Shown here: one piece after another, positions 32,883-44,173 of the stretch
How positions within the stretch are numbered: the first letter of the stretch is position 1
Layout of the letters: each line of letters opens with the position of its first letter
Assembly (NCBI GenBank): GCA_014529385.2
Contig: CM043961.1
Location: 15,245,978 to 15,309,977, forward strand
Reading direction: 5' to 3'
Length of the DNA stretch: 64,000 nt
Source of the DNA: Adiantum capillus-veneris
Taxonomy: Eukaryota > Streptophyta > Polypodiopsida > Polypodiales > Pteridaceae
Notes under the pieces: model-generated
Databases searched by the model: none
What the model was told of the DNA's origin: nothing
The model's input: only the letters and a program-made list of their open reading frames with translations
Made by a program: the position numbers and the translations under genes

Positions 32883-33904
32883 TTACTTACTTTCACCTTA
32901 TCTACCATCAATAATGCTCTCTTTTGAGCCCACACCCATGACTCAAGCAGACAAAGAAGGCCCGCAATGTTTTGATATTCAAAAAAATCATAATCCTGAT
33001 TTGTTAGCTTGTAAATTAGGATTTCCAATAATCTTTATGAGGGGTCTCCAACCCATAAATAGACCCCTCTCCTTCTTGTAAAACAACCTCCAATATCTCA
33101 CATAGCACCCCAACACTCTATGCATGAGGAGAGACTTAGGTGTAGCAACCACTTGTGAGATTCACTCTTGGTGTGAGAGAAGCCTTTAGGCTACACATTG
33201 TAAGTGAGAGAGCGTGAGTTCCACAAATCTCAAAACCACTATTGTATATGCTCCTTCATCATCAATAAATTGAGGTTTGGTGCATCAAAGGCATGATTCG
33301 ACGTTCAAATCTTCGTCCTTCCATTTGTGCAATACGGTTTGGTGAATTCAAGGTGACTTGTGTATTTTGAGTTTTTATCGGTTGATCTTGATTTTAGAAA
33401 GTGTTTTAGTGTGTTTTTCATTGCCATTTTTTTGTCCATTGCAAGAGGGTATTGTGGTGAGAGGTCTCCCACACCCTAAGACAGTGTGTGTGTGTGTGTT
33501 TTGGCAATGTTTAGAAATCACTAAGCATTGAGTGAGTTTTGTACAAGTTCTATGATAGCATCATAACGAACCATCTCCATTTGCAAGTCACAAATAAGGT
33601 ATTACGCAAGATCCTTTCCTCTCTCTCTTCCCTTTGCTCTAGCTCTCTCTGGTCCATTTCATGTGTGTCTTGGTGTGAGGTTGCTTGTGTGTGTTGTGTG
33701 GTGCATCTTCTTGGTTGTGCCAAAATCTATCTTGCGTCCTAGTTCGCATACCATAACTAGGTGGTGCCCCTATCTTGTTTGGGTTTGGCTGTGGGTTTGT
33801 TGTTGTGTTGTGCGTGTGGTTGCCCCAGCCCCAATTGAGTAGCACGGGAGCCTTGAGGGGTGTTTAGAGGTCGCCTCTCTTGTTGCCCGCCCTGGACCGC
33901 CTCA
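31197..33904 (+). repeat. LTR-5 5' LTR
   Basis: Starts TGATAGCC, ends CCGCCTCA. A (CT)n tract at about 32813-32881 is much longer than in the right LTR. The TATA region reads CATAAATAG at 33054-33062, mutated from TATAAATAG. AATAAA at 33264-33269. CCTAG/CTAGG stem and TGGTGCCCC at 33739-33770. Confidence 0.92.
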
Positions 33905-33908
33905 ATTT

Positions 33909-33926
33909 TGGTGCCCCCACTGAGGA
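33909..33926 (+). promoter_or_regulatory. LTR-5 primer binding site
   Basis: TGGTGCCCCCACTGAGGA lies four bases after the LTR. LTR-6 uses the same site with one change (ACGGAGGA). I cannot name the tRNA with confidence. Confidence 0.7.
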
Positions 33927-33981
33927 CAGGCTTGTGTATGTTTTGTGAAGGCTCAACCTTTAGCATAATCAAGTAGCTTGC

Positions 33982-34194
33982 ATGAATCACGAGAATTTGT
34001 ATGATCCCTTCATTCCCATTGCAAGGCAAAAGGTGCACATAATTGTTAGTACTAAGTTGCAATTTCAGCGAGTAATTCGTAGAATTTTAGGTCCTCTTAG
34101 GTTGGTAGAGATAAACGCATCAGTAAATCCTTTTATTTTGCCTCTCATTAGGTACGACCTTAGTTTGGACGTCTATATTTTTGTTTTGTTTTAA
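33982..34194 (+). CDS. LTR-5 leader small ORF 1
   Basis: 70 codons from a true ATG, in the leader between primer site and gag. The C-terminal 54 residues align without gaps to the next small ORF and to one in the LTR-6 leader. Shared features are a V-x-I start, a Gly at the centre, E-x-x-A-S, a P-x-(I/V)-L-P-L-(I/V) block and a final hydrophobic D/E-V-x-I-(F/Y)-x-L. No known domain is recognised. It could be a small beta-rich protein or a regulatory upstream ORF. It is in the same frame as the second small ORF and gag, separated only by stops. Confidence 0.65.
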   Translation: MNHENLYDPFIPIARQKVHIIVSTKLQFQRVIRRILGPLRLVEINASVNPFILPLIRYDLSLDVYIFVLF

Positions 34195-34215
34195 GAATTA
34201 GGTCATCCATAGACC

Positions 34216-34434
34216 ATGGATAATGGCCCAGGAATACAGGTTTTTCCCTTTCATTTCACTCCACACATTAGAGTAAACATTGCAATTAGTAGAAAAATCC
34301 ATTTTCAACAACGTATGGTATTCATGTTTGGTGCCCAAAGAGTAGGAGAAATTCTCGCGTCACCAAACCCTGTCATTCTACCTCTTATTGATTATCATAG
34401 GTCATTTGATGTGAATATTTTTATTTTGTTGTAG
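34216..34434 (+). CDS. LTR-5 leader small ORF 2, paralogue of ORF 1
   Basis: 72 codons from ATG 34216. It shares with ORF 1 the pattern EI.AS.NP.ILPLI.Y..S.DV.IF.L and similar spacing throughout, so the two arose by tandem duplication and have diverged at the protein level while keeping both frames open. It ends 85 bp before the gag ATG. Retention of both open frames in an otherwise broken element, and of a homologue in LTR-6, argues for past selection. Confidence 0.65.
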   Translation: MDNGPGIQVFPFHFTPHIRVNIAISRKIHFQQRMVFMFGAQRVGEILASPNPVILPLIDYHRSFDVNIFILL

Positions 34435-34518
34435 AATAGATTGCAATTTAGAAAATATTATTGTGTAAATCTTTTAAAGAAAGAAAAAACAAAAACGCGT
34501 TACTTTGAAATCAATTCA

Positions 34519-34911
34519 ATGGAGAGCCAACGCCAAATGTCTGGATATCCTCTTTTCTTTGGAGAGCCTGGAGAGGATGCAGAATTATTTCTAGCGAAGT
34601 TCAAGATGTCTTGCCGTATCAAGAGGATAGTAACTGATCAAGAACGTGTAGAAATGTTTGAGGTGGTCCTTAGGAAAGATGCTAGCACTTGGTTTGACTC
34701 TTTTCCTGAGGAAGTTAAAGGGAATTACACGGAAGTTTTGAATCGTTTCAAGAAATACTACTTTGATCCCCAAAACACTCAGAAATTATGGCAAGACATT
34801 GTTTCTCATAAGCAAAAAGACTTTGATGACTACTACTTGTACAAGCAAGAGTTCCTACGTCTTTGGGCTCTATGGATACGAAATGTTGCTAACCCTGGTG
34901 ATGGTGCATAA
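34519..34911 (+). pseudogene. LTR-5 gag, capsid part
   Basis: ATG 34519 (MESQRQMSGYPLFFGEPGED). Retrotransposon gag features are LFLAKFKMSCRIK, DASTWFDSFPEE, LNRFKKYYFD and YLYKQEFLRLW. It ends at TAA 34909-34911, where LTR-6 has Pro-Asp. The same frame continues (FLKKERFIAGLFPDLKVKV) into the zinc knuckle region. Confidence 0.88.
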
Positions 34912-36639
34912 TTTCTAAAGAAGGAGAGGTTCATAGCCGGACTCTTTCCTGACCTTAAGGTAAAAGTTGAGGCAGGTGCACCTGCTACCTTTGATGCAGC
35001 TGAAACTAGGGCTGCTGAGAAATATAGGAAACTCAAGTGCTTAAGGGGGGAGGTTCCAATAGAAGGTCTTAGACCCAAAGGTAAGTCACAAGCATCAACA
35101 TCTAAGGAGCTTCCTGAGGTAACGGTGGAAGTGATTGAGAAGTTAAATGAATCTTTAAGTAGCTTGTCAATTCACCTTGCACAAGCCGTAGGTCCAAAGG
35201 GACAAGCAAAGAAGTCTGAAGAGCGAGACCCACGACCTAGGAGAGTCTTGCAATGTTGGAATTGCGGTGAGTCTGGACATGGGATGTATAATTGTCCTTG
35301 GCCGCGTGGGGAGCCAGGGAGACCTAACTTGAATTACCCAGTGATGAATGCAGGTGAAGGAACTAGTCAGCAACCACGGCTTATACAAAGGACAAATGGA
35401 GCAAGACCACCTCCACAAGGAGTGGAAGGAGTTCCACCTTTGCCAAACCCAAACGTGCATGTGGTAGAGGTGACAAATTCAAGAGACGTTGACATGGAAG
35501 CAAATGGCATTAAGCGTGGCCGAGGGAAAGGTAAGGAGAAAGAAGGAGTTACATCACAAAGTGACCATGGACGAGAAAAGAAGGCAAAGGAGACCAAGGA
35601 GGCTAAGAGGACTCGACGTCGTATCAACCTCCAAGACTTTCCTCTTGGACATGGAATGGCTCCATACAACTTGTTGGAAGACATGAGAGGTAAGGGTCCT
35701 GATATCTCATGGCCTCAATTTCTTGCATTATGTCCACAAGTTAGGAGGGATTTAACAAGGGCAGTTACCACTAGGAGAAAGGTAAAAGAGAGTGTGCCTG
35801 TTGTAAAAATTGCACAAGCTGAAATGAATGAGGACATTACGCCTGTGCTAGATTGTTACATAAAAGGGAGATTGGTTAGGAAAGGTCTAGTGGATGGGGG
35901 TGCACAAATTTGCATCATGACAGAGGGACTCATGCAAAAACTAGGCATGCACATCCATGAGACACCTGAAATTAAGGTCAAGATGGCAAACAATAGCAAG
36001 GCTAGGTGCGTAGGCATTTGTAAAAATGTTTTTGTGGAGTCCTTTGGCATTAAGAAGGCAGTGGATTTCTATGTCATGTCTACCAAAGGAAATGGTTACC
36101 CATTTATCCTAGGGAGACCATGGCTAATGAAAATGCGAGCTTTGCAGGATTGGGAGAGTGGAAAATTAATTTGCAGGAATGACAATCATAAGAAGGTTGT
36201 CTTTGACATGAAGGAGCAACGCCAAGAGGAGCTCCATGAAGAATCATCACAAAGCGAGACGGAGGAAGGCTGGACCGATAGCACTTCAGAAGAAGAAAGT
36301 AGCGGAAGCATTACTGAAGAGGAGTCTTCCATCGAAGTCATGGGGGTAAGGTTTAAGCCAAGCAACCAAGAGACCTCTTGTCAAGGCTTGGAGGAGGTAG
36401 GTCCTCAAGAGAACCAAAAAGTGGAAGATGAAAGAATGCTAGAAGGTATGCTATCTACAACACTTACAAAGGATGAAAGAGAGGAGTTCAAATGTGTGCT
36501 AAGGAAATTTCCTAGGCTTTTTGCTAAAGACTACACCGATGTGCATGGAGTAGATGCTCTTAAACAAAAAATTGAGTTGAAGCCAGAGGCCACACCTAAG
36601 GCTCAGAAGCTACGAAGGCTAGGAGTCATCAAGGAGTAG
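34912..36639 (+). pseudogene. LTR-5 gag C-terminus (CCHC) and protease
   Basis: Same frame as gag. One zinc knuckle (CWNCGESGHGMYNC), a basic Arg/Lys linker (RGRGKGKEKEG), the conserved WPQFLALCPQVRRDL segment also found in LTR-6, then retropepsin with LVDGGAQICIMTE and PFILGRPWLM. The active site is DGGA, as in LTR-4. An acidic Ser/Glu-rich linker follows, then the RT approach KAQKLRRLGVIKE. TAG at 36637-36639 replaces a Lys codon seen in LTR-6. Confidence 0.9.
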
Positions 36640-39294
36640 GCTTTACTCAAGGAGGTAAGAAAGCTTCTAGCAGCAGGTTTCATTTATCCAGTGGAGAATT
36701 CAGAGTGGGTCTCTCCCGTTGTTGTCACTCCTAAGGAAAACGGAAAGTGGAGGGTGTGTGTGGATTACCGTCCACTCAATGAGGCAACAAAAAGAGATCA
36801 CTTTCCCCTCCCATTTCAGGATGAGATACTAAATGAGGTAGCTGGTCATGAGAAGTACACTGTGTGTGATGGCTACTCAGGCTACTTTCAAATAGGTATC
36901 GCATTGGAAGATCAATTGAAAACAACCTTTATCACTCCTTGGGGTTGTTATGCTTTTAGAGTCATGCCATTTGGTCTGACAAATGCTCCTGCAACATTCC
37001 AACGTTTCATGAATATGGTGTTTCAAGCATTCTTTGGAAAGTCAATTAGGGTGTTCATTGATGATTTCTGTATTTATAGCTCAAAATCATTGCATCTACA
37101 AAGGGTAGAAGAAGGTTTAAAGAAGCTCTACGACATGGGAGGTCAACTCAACCCCGACAAGTGCCATATAGGTGAGGATGAAGTAATCTTGCTTGGTCAT
37201 AAAGTTTCTTACAAAGGGATTGAAGTGGATCCTTCAAAGGCAAAGGCTCTTATTGAGCTACCATCACCCAAGAGTCTTAAGGAGGTCATCTCATTCATTC
37301 AAAAGGTGAAGTATATGTCACACTTCATTCACTTAGCCTCGGAGTTTCTTCATCCTTTGCAAAAGTTGACACAACAAGTAGAATTTGCATGGTCTGATGA
37401 GCTTGAAGAGTATTTTTGTAACATTAAAGTCATTTTGTCAGAGCTACCAACACTCATGCCTCCTTGTTGGGAGTACACATTCTTTGTTAGCTCTAGTGTT
37501 GGAAGGGAAACAATTGGTGCTGTGTTGCTACAACAAGATCCCCACAGTACAAGGATGCGACCCATCTACTTTGCTAGTAGGGTCATGAATGCTTTGGAGA
37601 GAGACTACACAGAAGCAGAACTCATGATGCTTTCTCTCATGTTTGCGGTGAGAAAGTTTAGATCCTACCTGCTACCAAAACCTTTTGTAATTCTCACTGC
37701 AGAAAATTTGTTCCCTTGGGTGTCATCTCAAATGAATCTTAGTACTAGGATCTCAAAGTGGATTATGGAGTTGCAAGAGTTTCAATACTCTTTCAAGGTA
37801 GAAGATAGTGTGCGTGCACAATTGGCAGGGATTCTCACTTATAGGGTGCATGAAAAGGAGATTAAGGTGCCTGAAGTAAAGACCCTACCATTGCCACCAC
37901 CAAAAAGTATTCCTAATGCTTTTACCTTGTTCTTTGATGGAGCTTTTCGTCGAGCCACAGGAAAAGCAGGGGGAGGGCTAGTGTTGCTCAACCCAAGTGG
38001 AGAGGTGGTCATGAAAGAGAAGGTCAATCTACTAGGTTCAACTAGCAACAATGAAGCAGAATACGACACACTACTTCATGGTTTGAAGATGTGCATTCGC
38101 CAAGGGATAAAATGTCTCATGGTAAAGGGAGATGCACTTCTCATTGTTAAACAGATTTTAGGCATTTGGGCATGCAAGAATGAAAGCTTAAGGACAAAAG
38201 TTCATGCCATTCGTAGGATGTTTAATCAGTTTGAAGAAGTGCAACTATATCATATTCAGAGGAAACAAAATGAAGATGCCGATTTACTTGCACAACAAGC
38301 AGTTACATGTGTTGAGAGAGAAGTGCAGGTCATCATGGTGGTAGCAGCTGTCAAGCAACCGAGATACCAGGGATTGGAGTCATTGGCTCCCATTATTGGC
38401 TACATTTTGGAGGGTGAGTTTCCACAAGACTTCACGAAGGCTCAGAAAAGGAGACTCATGAAGAAGGCAAGTTTCTATCTCTTCCTAGAAGGCTCCCTCT
38501 ATCAAAGAGGAAAGGATCAAGTGTGCAGAAGAGTACCAACTATCGAGGAAATTCCAGCCATTCTAAAAGGTTTGCATGAAGAGGCATGTGGTGGTCATTT
38601 TGCCCAAGAATCAACTATGAAGAAGATTTTGCTTGCGGGGTATGTTTGGCCAAGCTTGCATGTGGATGTTCAACATTGGTGTAAAAGCTGTCACAATTGT
38701 CAGATAAATGGAAATAGAAGGTTGGTGCATGGCCCGAGGCAAATAGTGCTTGCAAATGGACCCTTTGAAAAGTGGGGCATTGATGCTATGGGTCCTCTGC
38801 CTAGGACAAAAAATGGTAAACTCTATATTCTAGTGGCTGTAGACTATATGACTAGGTGGGTGGAAGCTCAAAGTGTGGCAAGAGTGAATGAGAGGACAGT
38901 TAGCAAGTTTCTGTACAATCACATTTGTTGCAGATTTGGCACACCTTTGGAGATTGTTTTTGATAATGGTCCAGGGTTTAGAAAGGGATTGCTCACAGAA
39001 GTTTGTGAAGAACTTCACATTCTACATCGTCACAGTACACCCTACTATCCCCAATCAAATGGTTTGGTAGAAAAAGCTAATGGTGTCATTGCAAGCATCA
39101 TTAGAAATATGGTGAAAAACAAAACAAAATTATGGGATGACTTCTTGGATGGTGCCTTGTGGGCATATCGAACCACATATAGGGAAGCCACGGAGTTCAC
39201 ACCATTTTCACTTGGTCTATGGTCAAGAGGCTTTGCAGCCTATCGAGCTCAACATTCCAACAATGCGACTTCATGGCAAAGGAGCACAAGATGA
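36640..39294 (+). pseudogene. LTR-5 RT, degenerate RNase H, second RNase H, integrase
   Basis: RT has ENSEWVSPVVVTPKENGKW, VCDGYSGYFQI, FGLTNAPATFQRF and catalytic FIDD. In the first RNase H the usual D-A-S is SSS (FVSSSVGRETIGAVLL), so its first catalytic Asp is gone. The second RNase H keeps FFDGAF, NNEAEY, KGDALLIV and EDADLLA, all four acidic positions. Integrase has HEEACGGHF...CHNCQ, FEKWGIDAMGPL, FDNGPGF and TPYYPQSNGLVEKANG. A +1 insertion near 39207-39212 shifts the frame, and the correct C-terminus continues at 39137-39799. Confidence 0.92.
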
Positions 39295-39799
39295 TCAAGA
39301 GGTATGGATGGATCGACTTCTTAAGTTAGTGGAGCTTGAGTGGAAAAGAGAAGCAGCATATGAGTGCTACAAGAGGAAAGCCACACAAGCGAAAGAAACG
39401 CACGACAAGAAACTGAAGGACAAAGGCATCAAGGAAGGAGAGCTTGTGCTAAGGTATGACAATAGACTTGAGAATTGTTTTGATGCCAAGTTTGAAACTA
39501 GATGGCAAGGGCCATACATAGTCAAGAAGGCTTTCAATTCTAGTTACTATCATCTTATGGACTTGAATGGTAAAGAGCACTCCAAGAAGGTAAACGGGTA
39601 TCGCTTGAAGCCTTATTTGAGTCGAATTCTACCAAAGCATCTACCAAAGATCTGTCAAAGGGTAGCTCTCTCATGTAAGTATTGTTACATGAAGTACCAA
39701 TGTAACTCTAGTCAAAATGCTGAGGGGCCAAACAATGAAGATCTTGTCAAGGACTCTGAAGCACTCTCTTTGGAAAAGATGCTCTATGATGGTACATGA
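39207..39799 (+). pseudogene. LTR-5 integrase C-terminal domain, shifted frame
   Basis: Continues the integrase after the frameshift: FHLVYGQEALQPIELNIP, a coiled basic region (AAYECYKRKATQAKETHDKKL), GELVLRYDNRLENCF, WQGPYIVKKAF and YHLMDLNG, the GPY/F-type module. A short tail ends 28 bp before the LTR. It matches the C-terminal fragment of LTR-1. Confidence 0.88.
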
Positions 39800-39812
39800 A
39801 TATACCATCATC

Positions 39813-39827
39813 CTGGGGGAGGGCTAA
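39813..39827 (+). promoter_or_regulatory. LTR-5 polypurine tract
   Basis: TGGGGGAGGGCTAA directly precedes the 3' LTR start TGATAGCC. Confidence 0.8.
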
Positions 39828-42488
39828 TGATAGCCGTTTTTCGGCTCTCCATAATTTCCATAGTAAGTTACACCACCCTACCAAATTCACCCAAACGCTA
39901 TGGCTATCCCTACCATTTCACTGTACATAGGCGTGTGTGAGTTAGGGGGCTTTTCCCATATCTTCTTAAAAACCTTCAGCTACCTAGTCACTAGGCTAGT
40001 TGAGCCAAAAAAATAAAAAAAATAAAAAAATAAAATTATATTATGACCTCTTTGTGTGTAAATATTTCATTGTATATATGGCCTAAATATAGGGATTTTT
40101 TATAATTATTTTGGTATTTTATTTAAATATTTCTACTTAGGTGTGTGTTTTATTAAACCTATGTACACCTTCTTTCATCCTCTTACACCATAATTATATT
40201 TTTTGCCAATATGTACATACTCTAACCTCATATTTTTCCTTTATACAAATCACTCCCACATTTTCACCCTCACCCTCGTGAAAACAAAAAATTGATTTCT
40301 ACTCATTGGTTACGTTTATTATATTATTTACTTGCATACCTTTTCCTCTTTCACCCAAAATAATTCAAGGAGGGACCATATCATATGATTCCAATATCTT
40401 TCCATATCCATAACTCCTCCATATTTTTATTATTATTTTTATTCATTATTCTAACACCATGTGCTCATTGAGCTAAAGTCCATGAATAGTCCATACACTA
40501 GTCCCACCATGTATATATTTCTTTATTCACCAATAATCCTCCTTCATGCATGGGTCAAGGGAAACTTGGATGCTTTGTATTATAATATGACAAAGGAGGG
40601 GCTCACTCTTGGATGCATTGTACAAATTCAACAAAGGAGGGGGCCACTAAAAGACTTTTGCAGGCATAAAAAACAGGCTTTTTGGTGAGAATTTTGGCAC
40701 CTATCTCCACTCCGAATTTGGAGCGGTGGTCAAAAGAGAAAATGTATCCCACGCTCTGAATAATCACCTCAAATGTTTTCATGATTTTTGGAGCTACCAG
40801 CGGTGAGCTATGATTTTTTGAGTGGACCCCAGTCTGCCCACTTTTCTTACAAGTAGCCCTTAGTCTTCTCTCACCCTTCCACACACCTACTCACTCTTAC
40901 ACATCCCTCCCTCTCCTTCCCTCACTCAAACCTGAAATTTCCATGGCTTCTCCCACCCTCTTCACCATTACTCTGCTCTCTCATCCCTATAGTTCTTTTA
41001 TGAACCTCTACATACATACACCCTCTCCATGTCTCTCTCTATTGCTTCCATGTTACAATTTCATTTACCTCTCCTAAAAATATCTAAAATTCAGCATCTT
41101 AACCATGATAACTTCTGCAAATTGAGTATTTTTCATCAACAAATCCTCTTTTCATCGTGGTGGTCAACCGTGGCGGCGGTGTAAAGAAGCGAAGAAGAAG
41201 AAGAAGACCAGCGGTCATTTTTTCCACAATCTACACAAGGGTGAGTTCAAGCTTCTTCAAAGCTTCACCATCTCAATGATTCTCTTTTAATTCACCCCTC
41301 TTCCTTCATCAAATCAACTCACTCTACCCATTGTAAATGTAACATTAACTTTCTAGTGATTACTAACGACTAACATACTAACACAAAATAGCATTGACCC
41401 AACCATAAAAGACACCTCACCTCAAGACATGTGTATAGTAACACACTCTCTCTCTCTCTTTCTCTCTCCTTACTTACTTTCACCTTATCTACCATCAATA
41501 ATGCTCTCTTTTGAGCCCACACCCATTACTCAAGCAGACAAAGAAGGCCCGCAATGTTTTGATATTCAAAAAAATCATAATCCTGATTTGTTAGCTTGTA
41601 AATTAGGATTTCCAATAATCTTTATGAGGGGTCTCCAACCTATAAATAGACCCCTCTCCTTCTTGTAAAACAACCTCCAATATCTCACATAGCACCCCAA
41701 CACTCTATGCGTGAGGAGAGACTTAGGTGTAGCAACCACTTGTGAGATTCACTCTTGGTGTGAGAAAGGCCTTTAAGCTACACATTGTAAGTGAGAGAGC
41801 GTGAGTTCCACAAATCTCAAAACCACTATTGTATATGCTCCTTCATCATCAATAAATTGAGGTTTGGTGCATCAAAGGCGTGATTCGACGTTCAAATCTT
41901 CGTCCTTCCATTTGTGCAATACGGTTTGGTGAATTCAAGGTGACTTGTGTATTTTGAGTTTTATATCGGTTGATCTTGATTTTAGAAAGTGTTTTAGTGT
42001 GTTTTTCATTGCCATTTTTTTGTCCATTGTAAGAGGGTATTGTGGTGAGAGGTCTCCCACACCCTAAGATAGCGTGTGTGTGTTTTGGCAATGTTTAGCA
42101 ATCACTAAGCATTGAGTGAATTTTTTACAAGTTCTATGATAGCATCATAACGAACCATCTCCATTTGCAAGTCAAAAATAAGGTATTACGCAAGATCCTT
42201 TCCTCTCTCTCTTCCCTTTGCTCTAGCTCTCTCTGGTCCATTTCATGTGTGTCTTGGTGTGAGGTTGCTTGTGTGTGTTGTGTAGTGCATCTTCTTGGTT
42301 GTGCCAACATCTCTCTTGCGTCCTAGTTCGCATACCATAACTAGGTGGTGCCCCTATCTTGTTTGGGTTTGGCTGTGGGTTTGTTTTTGTGTTGTGTGTG
42401 TGGTTGCCCCAGCCCCAATTGAGTAACACGGGAGCCTTGAGGGGTGTTTAGAGGTCGCCTCTCTTGTTGCCCGCCCCAGACCGCCTCA
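39828..42488 (+). repeat. LTR-5 3' LTR
   Basis: 2661 bp, starting TGATAGCC and ending CCGCCTCA. Intact TATA box TATAAATAG at 41641-41649. AATAAA at 41851-41856. Short (CT)n. TGGTGCCCC at 42346-42354. Confidence 0.92.
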
Positions 42489-42492
42489 CTAC

Positions 42493-44173
42493 TTGTAGGG
42501 TTCAATTTGGCACATGTTCTCACGTGGGATACAACATGGTCTAGGAACTCAAGGAGTTCGGTTCAGCCAGTGTGGAGCAATGAATGAGGGTCCCTCTCAC
42601 TCCTGTCATAAAGTGTTTAGAGCTACCTCCACACACAAGTACATCTTGTACTTGTAGGATGTTCTTTTTCAGACATCCTTAGTTGAAACATATTCCACAT
42701 GTGGTGAATATGAGTCTCTGGGACTGACACTGGCGCCCCTATTTCAAATATGTGTCACGACAAAGTCCCTAAGTGCTGGTCATATCTGTTTTCTAGACCA
42801 TTTTTAGCACGACGTATCAGGAGAAATTTCGTGGCCCGAAATTGTCGAATACTTAGAATGACTTGTTAAGGTACAAGTATTGCTAAACAACATTACAGAT
42901 GGTTGTTTATACATATAGCAAATGAAAAAGTTTCATTTTTTGTATCTAGAAGTGATCACTGTTTCACCTTCTATTATGTTTAAGCAAAGTTTGCAAAAGA
43001 TTGAGTTTCTTTTCAGAACTATTTACATTCCTGTTAATGTATGCTAGGCGCATCACATTTGCCATAAGTATTGGCAAGAATTACCATGGAAATACATGTT
43101 TGGATCTGTTTTTTGCTAAATGCATGCACACTAGGTGTTATGGGCCCTAGTGTTTAGCAAAGGCTGATTTGGAACGGCATGCATATTCCTCAAGATGTTG
43201 CTTATGAAGCATTTTGCACTTTATGTGCACTATCTCTATGAGATTACCTTTGAGTCTATAAATCACCAATAGAGGTCATGGATCGGTTTGGGCGTTTGTG
43301 GATTTTTTCAAGTTAACCACGATGGTTATTTCAGACATTGTTGATTCTTCACCAATGTTAAACACTACTGTGATTTTCCGTTCACCAGTCACCTGTGACG
43401 ACTGTCTGTAAACCGTGAGGAAAACACACATCAGTATTGTCAGTTATCCAAGGGGATAGGAAGATTACAAAGATTACAAAGAGTAATCTTGTGCTAAAGG
43501 ATCTGCTAAGAGCATACGTTAACACAACGCATTTCTAAATAGATGAGTTTCTCCCTATTCTAGAATTTGCTTAAGTACGATTTTCGACTTTGAACACCTC
43601 TTGTGGTGGGGTTGGAGATTGTGTCAATACTTTCATACGTCAAGGACTTACCTGGTGTGCTGACAGAACATGTTGGCAAGTAACCTTCATTAGGGATGCA
43701 CATGTAACGAACTGTTCAAGATACTCAAGCGAGTAGGAAATTTGGCTCACAACTACATGGAAAGTTACGTCAAGGTTTCCTTGCATTATTCCAGTCCCTT
43801 CAGAAGATCTGAAAACTAGTTATGCCTTTGGACAACTCTTAGTTGTGGTTACTCCTTTACAGTACTCAAGTGAGTTATAAATGGAGTCACCATTTAAGCC
43901 CAAGTGAATCTTAGTTGTGGTTACTCCTTTACAGCACTCAAGTGAGTTATAAATGGAGTTACCATTTAGACCCAAGTGGTTGCAAACGGACAACAATGTT
44001 GAAAATCAAGATATTCATCTTGGTTTCATTGAACCTCCTCACTGCACCAATTATCGATCATACAGACAATTGGCTCACTTATGGGACGTCAATAAAGAGA
44101 ACACCAGTATTCTTAAGAAGATGTTACTACTTGTGTTTTCGAGGACGAAAACTCTTCCTTAAGGGGGAAGTAA
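42493..44173 (+). other. LTR-3 3' internal sequence and purine tract
   Basis: Non-coding except for a doubtful 69-codon frame at 43953-44162 ending FSRTKTLP, which might be the relic of a pol tail. A 72-bp unit (starts TCTTAGTTGTGG) is tandemly duplicated at 43837-43908 and 43909-43980. AAGGGGGAAGTAA at 44161-44173 is the likely polypurine tract just before the LTR. Confidence 0.55.

Larger units (their letters stand above)
31197..42488 (+). mobile_element. LTR-5: plus-strand Ty3/Gypsy element of Tat type, 11.3 kb, full length
   Basis: LTRs at 31197-33904 and 39828-42488 (2.7 kb each, about 2% different in the first 240 bp). Flanks share CTAC (31193-31196 and 42489-42492). The order is LTR, primer site, two small leader ORFs, gag, PR, RT, degenerate RNase H, second RNase H, INT, purine tract, LTR. 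The dual RNase H, with the second of archaeal type before INT, is the hallmark of the Tat lineage. Two in-frame stops and one frameshift inactivate it. Confidence 0.92.
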
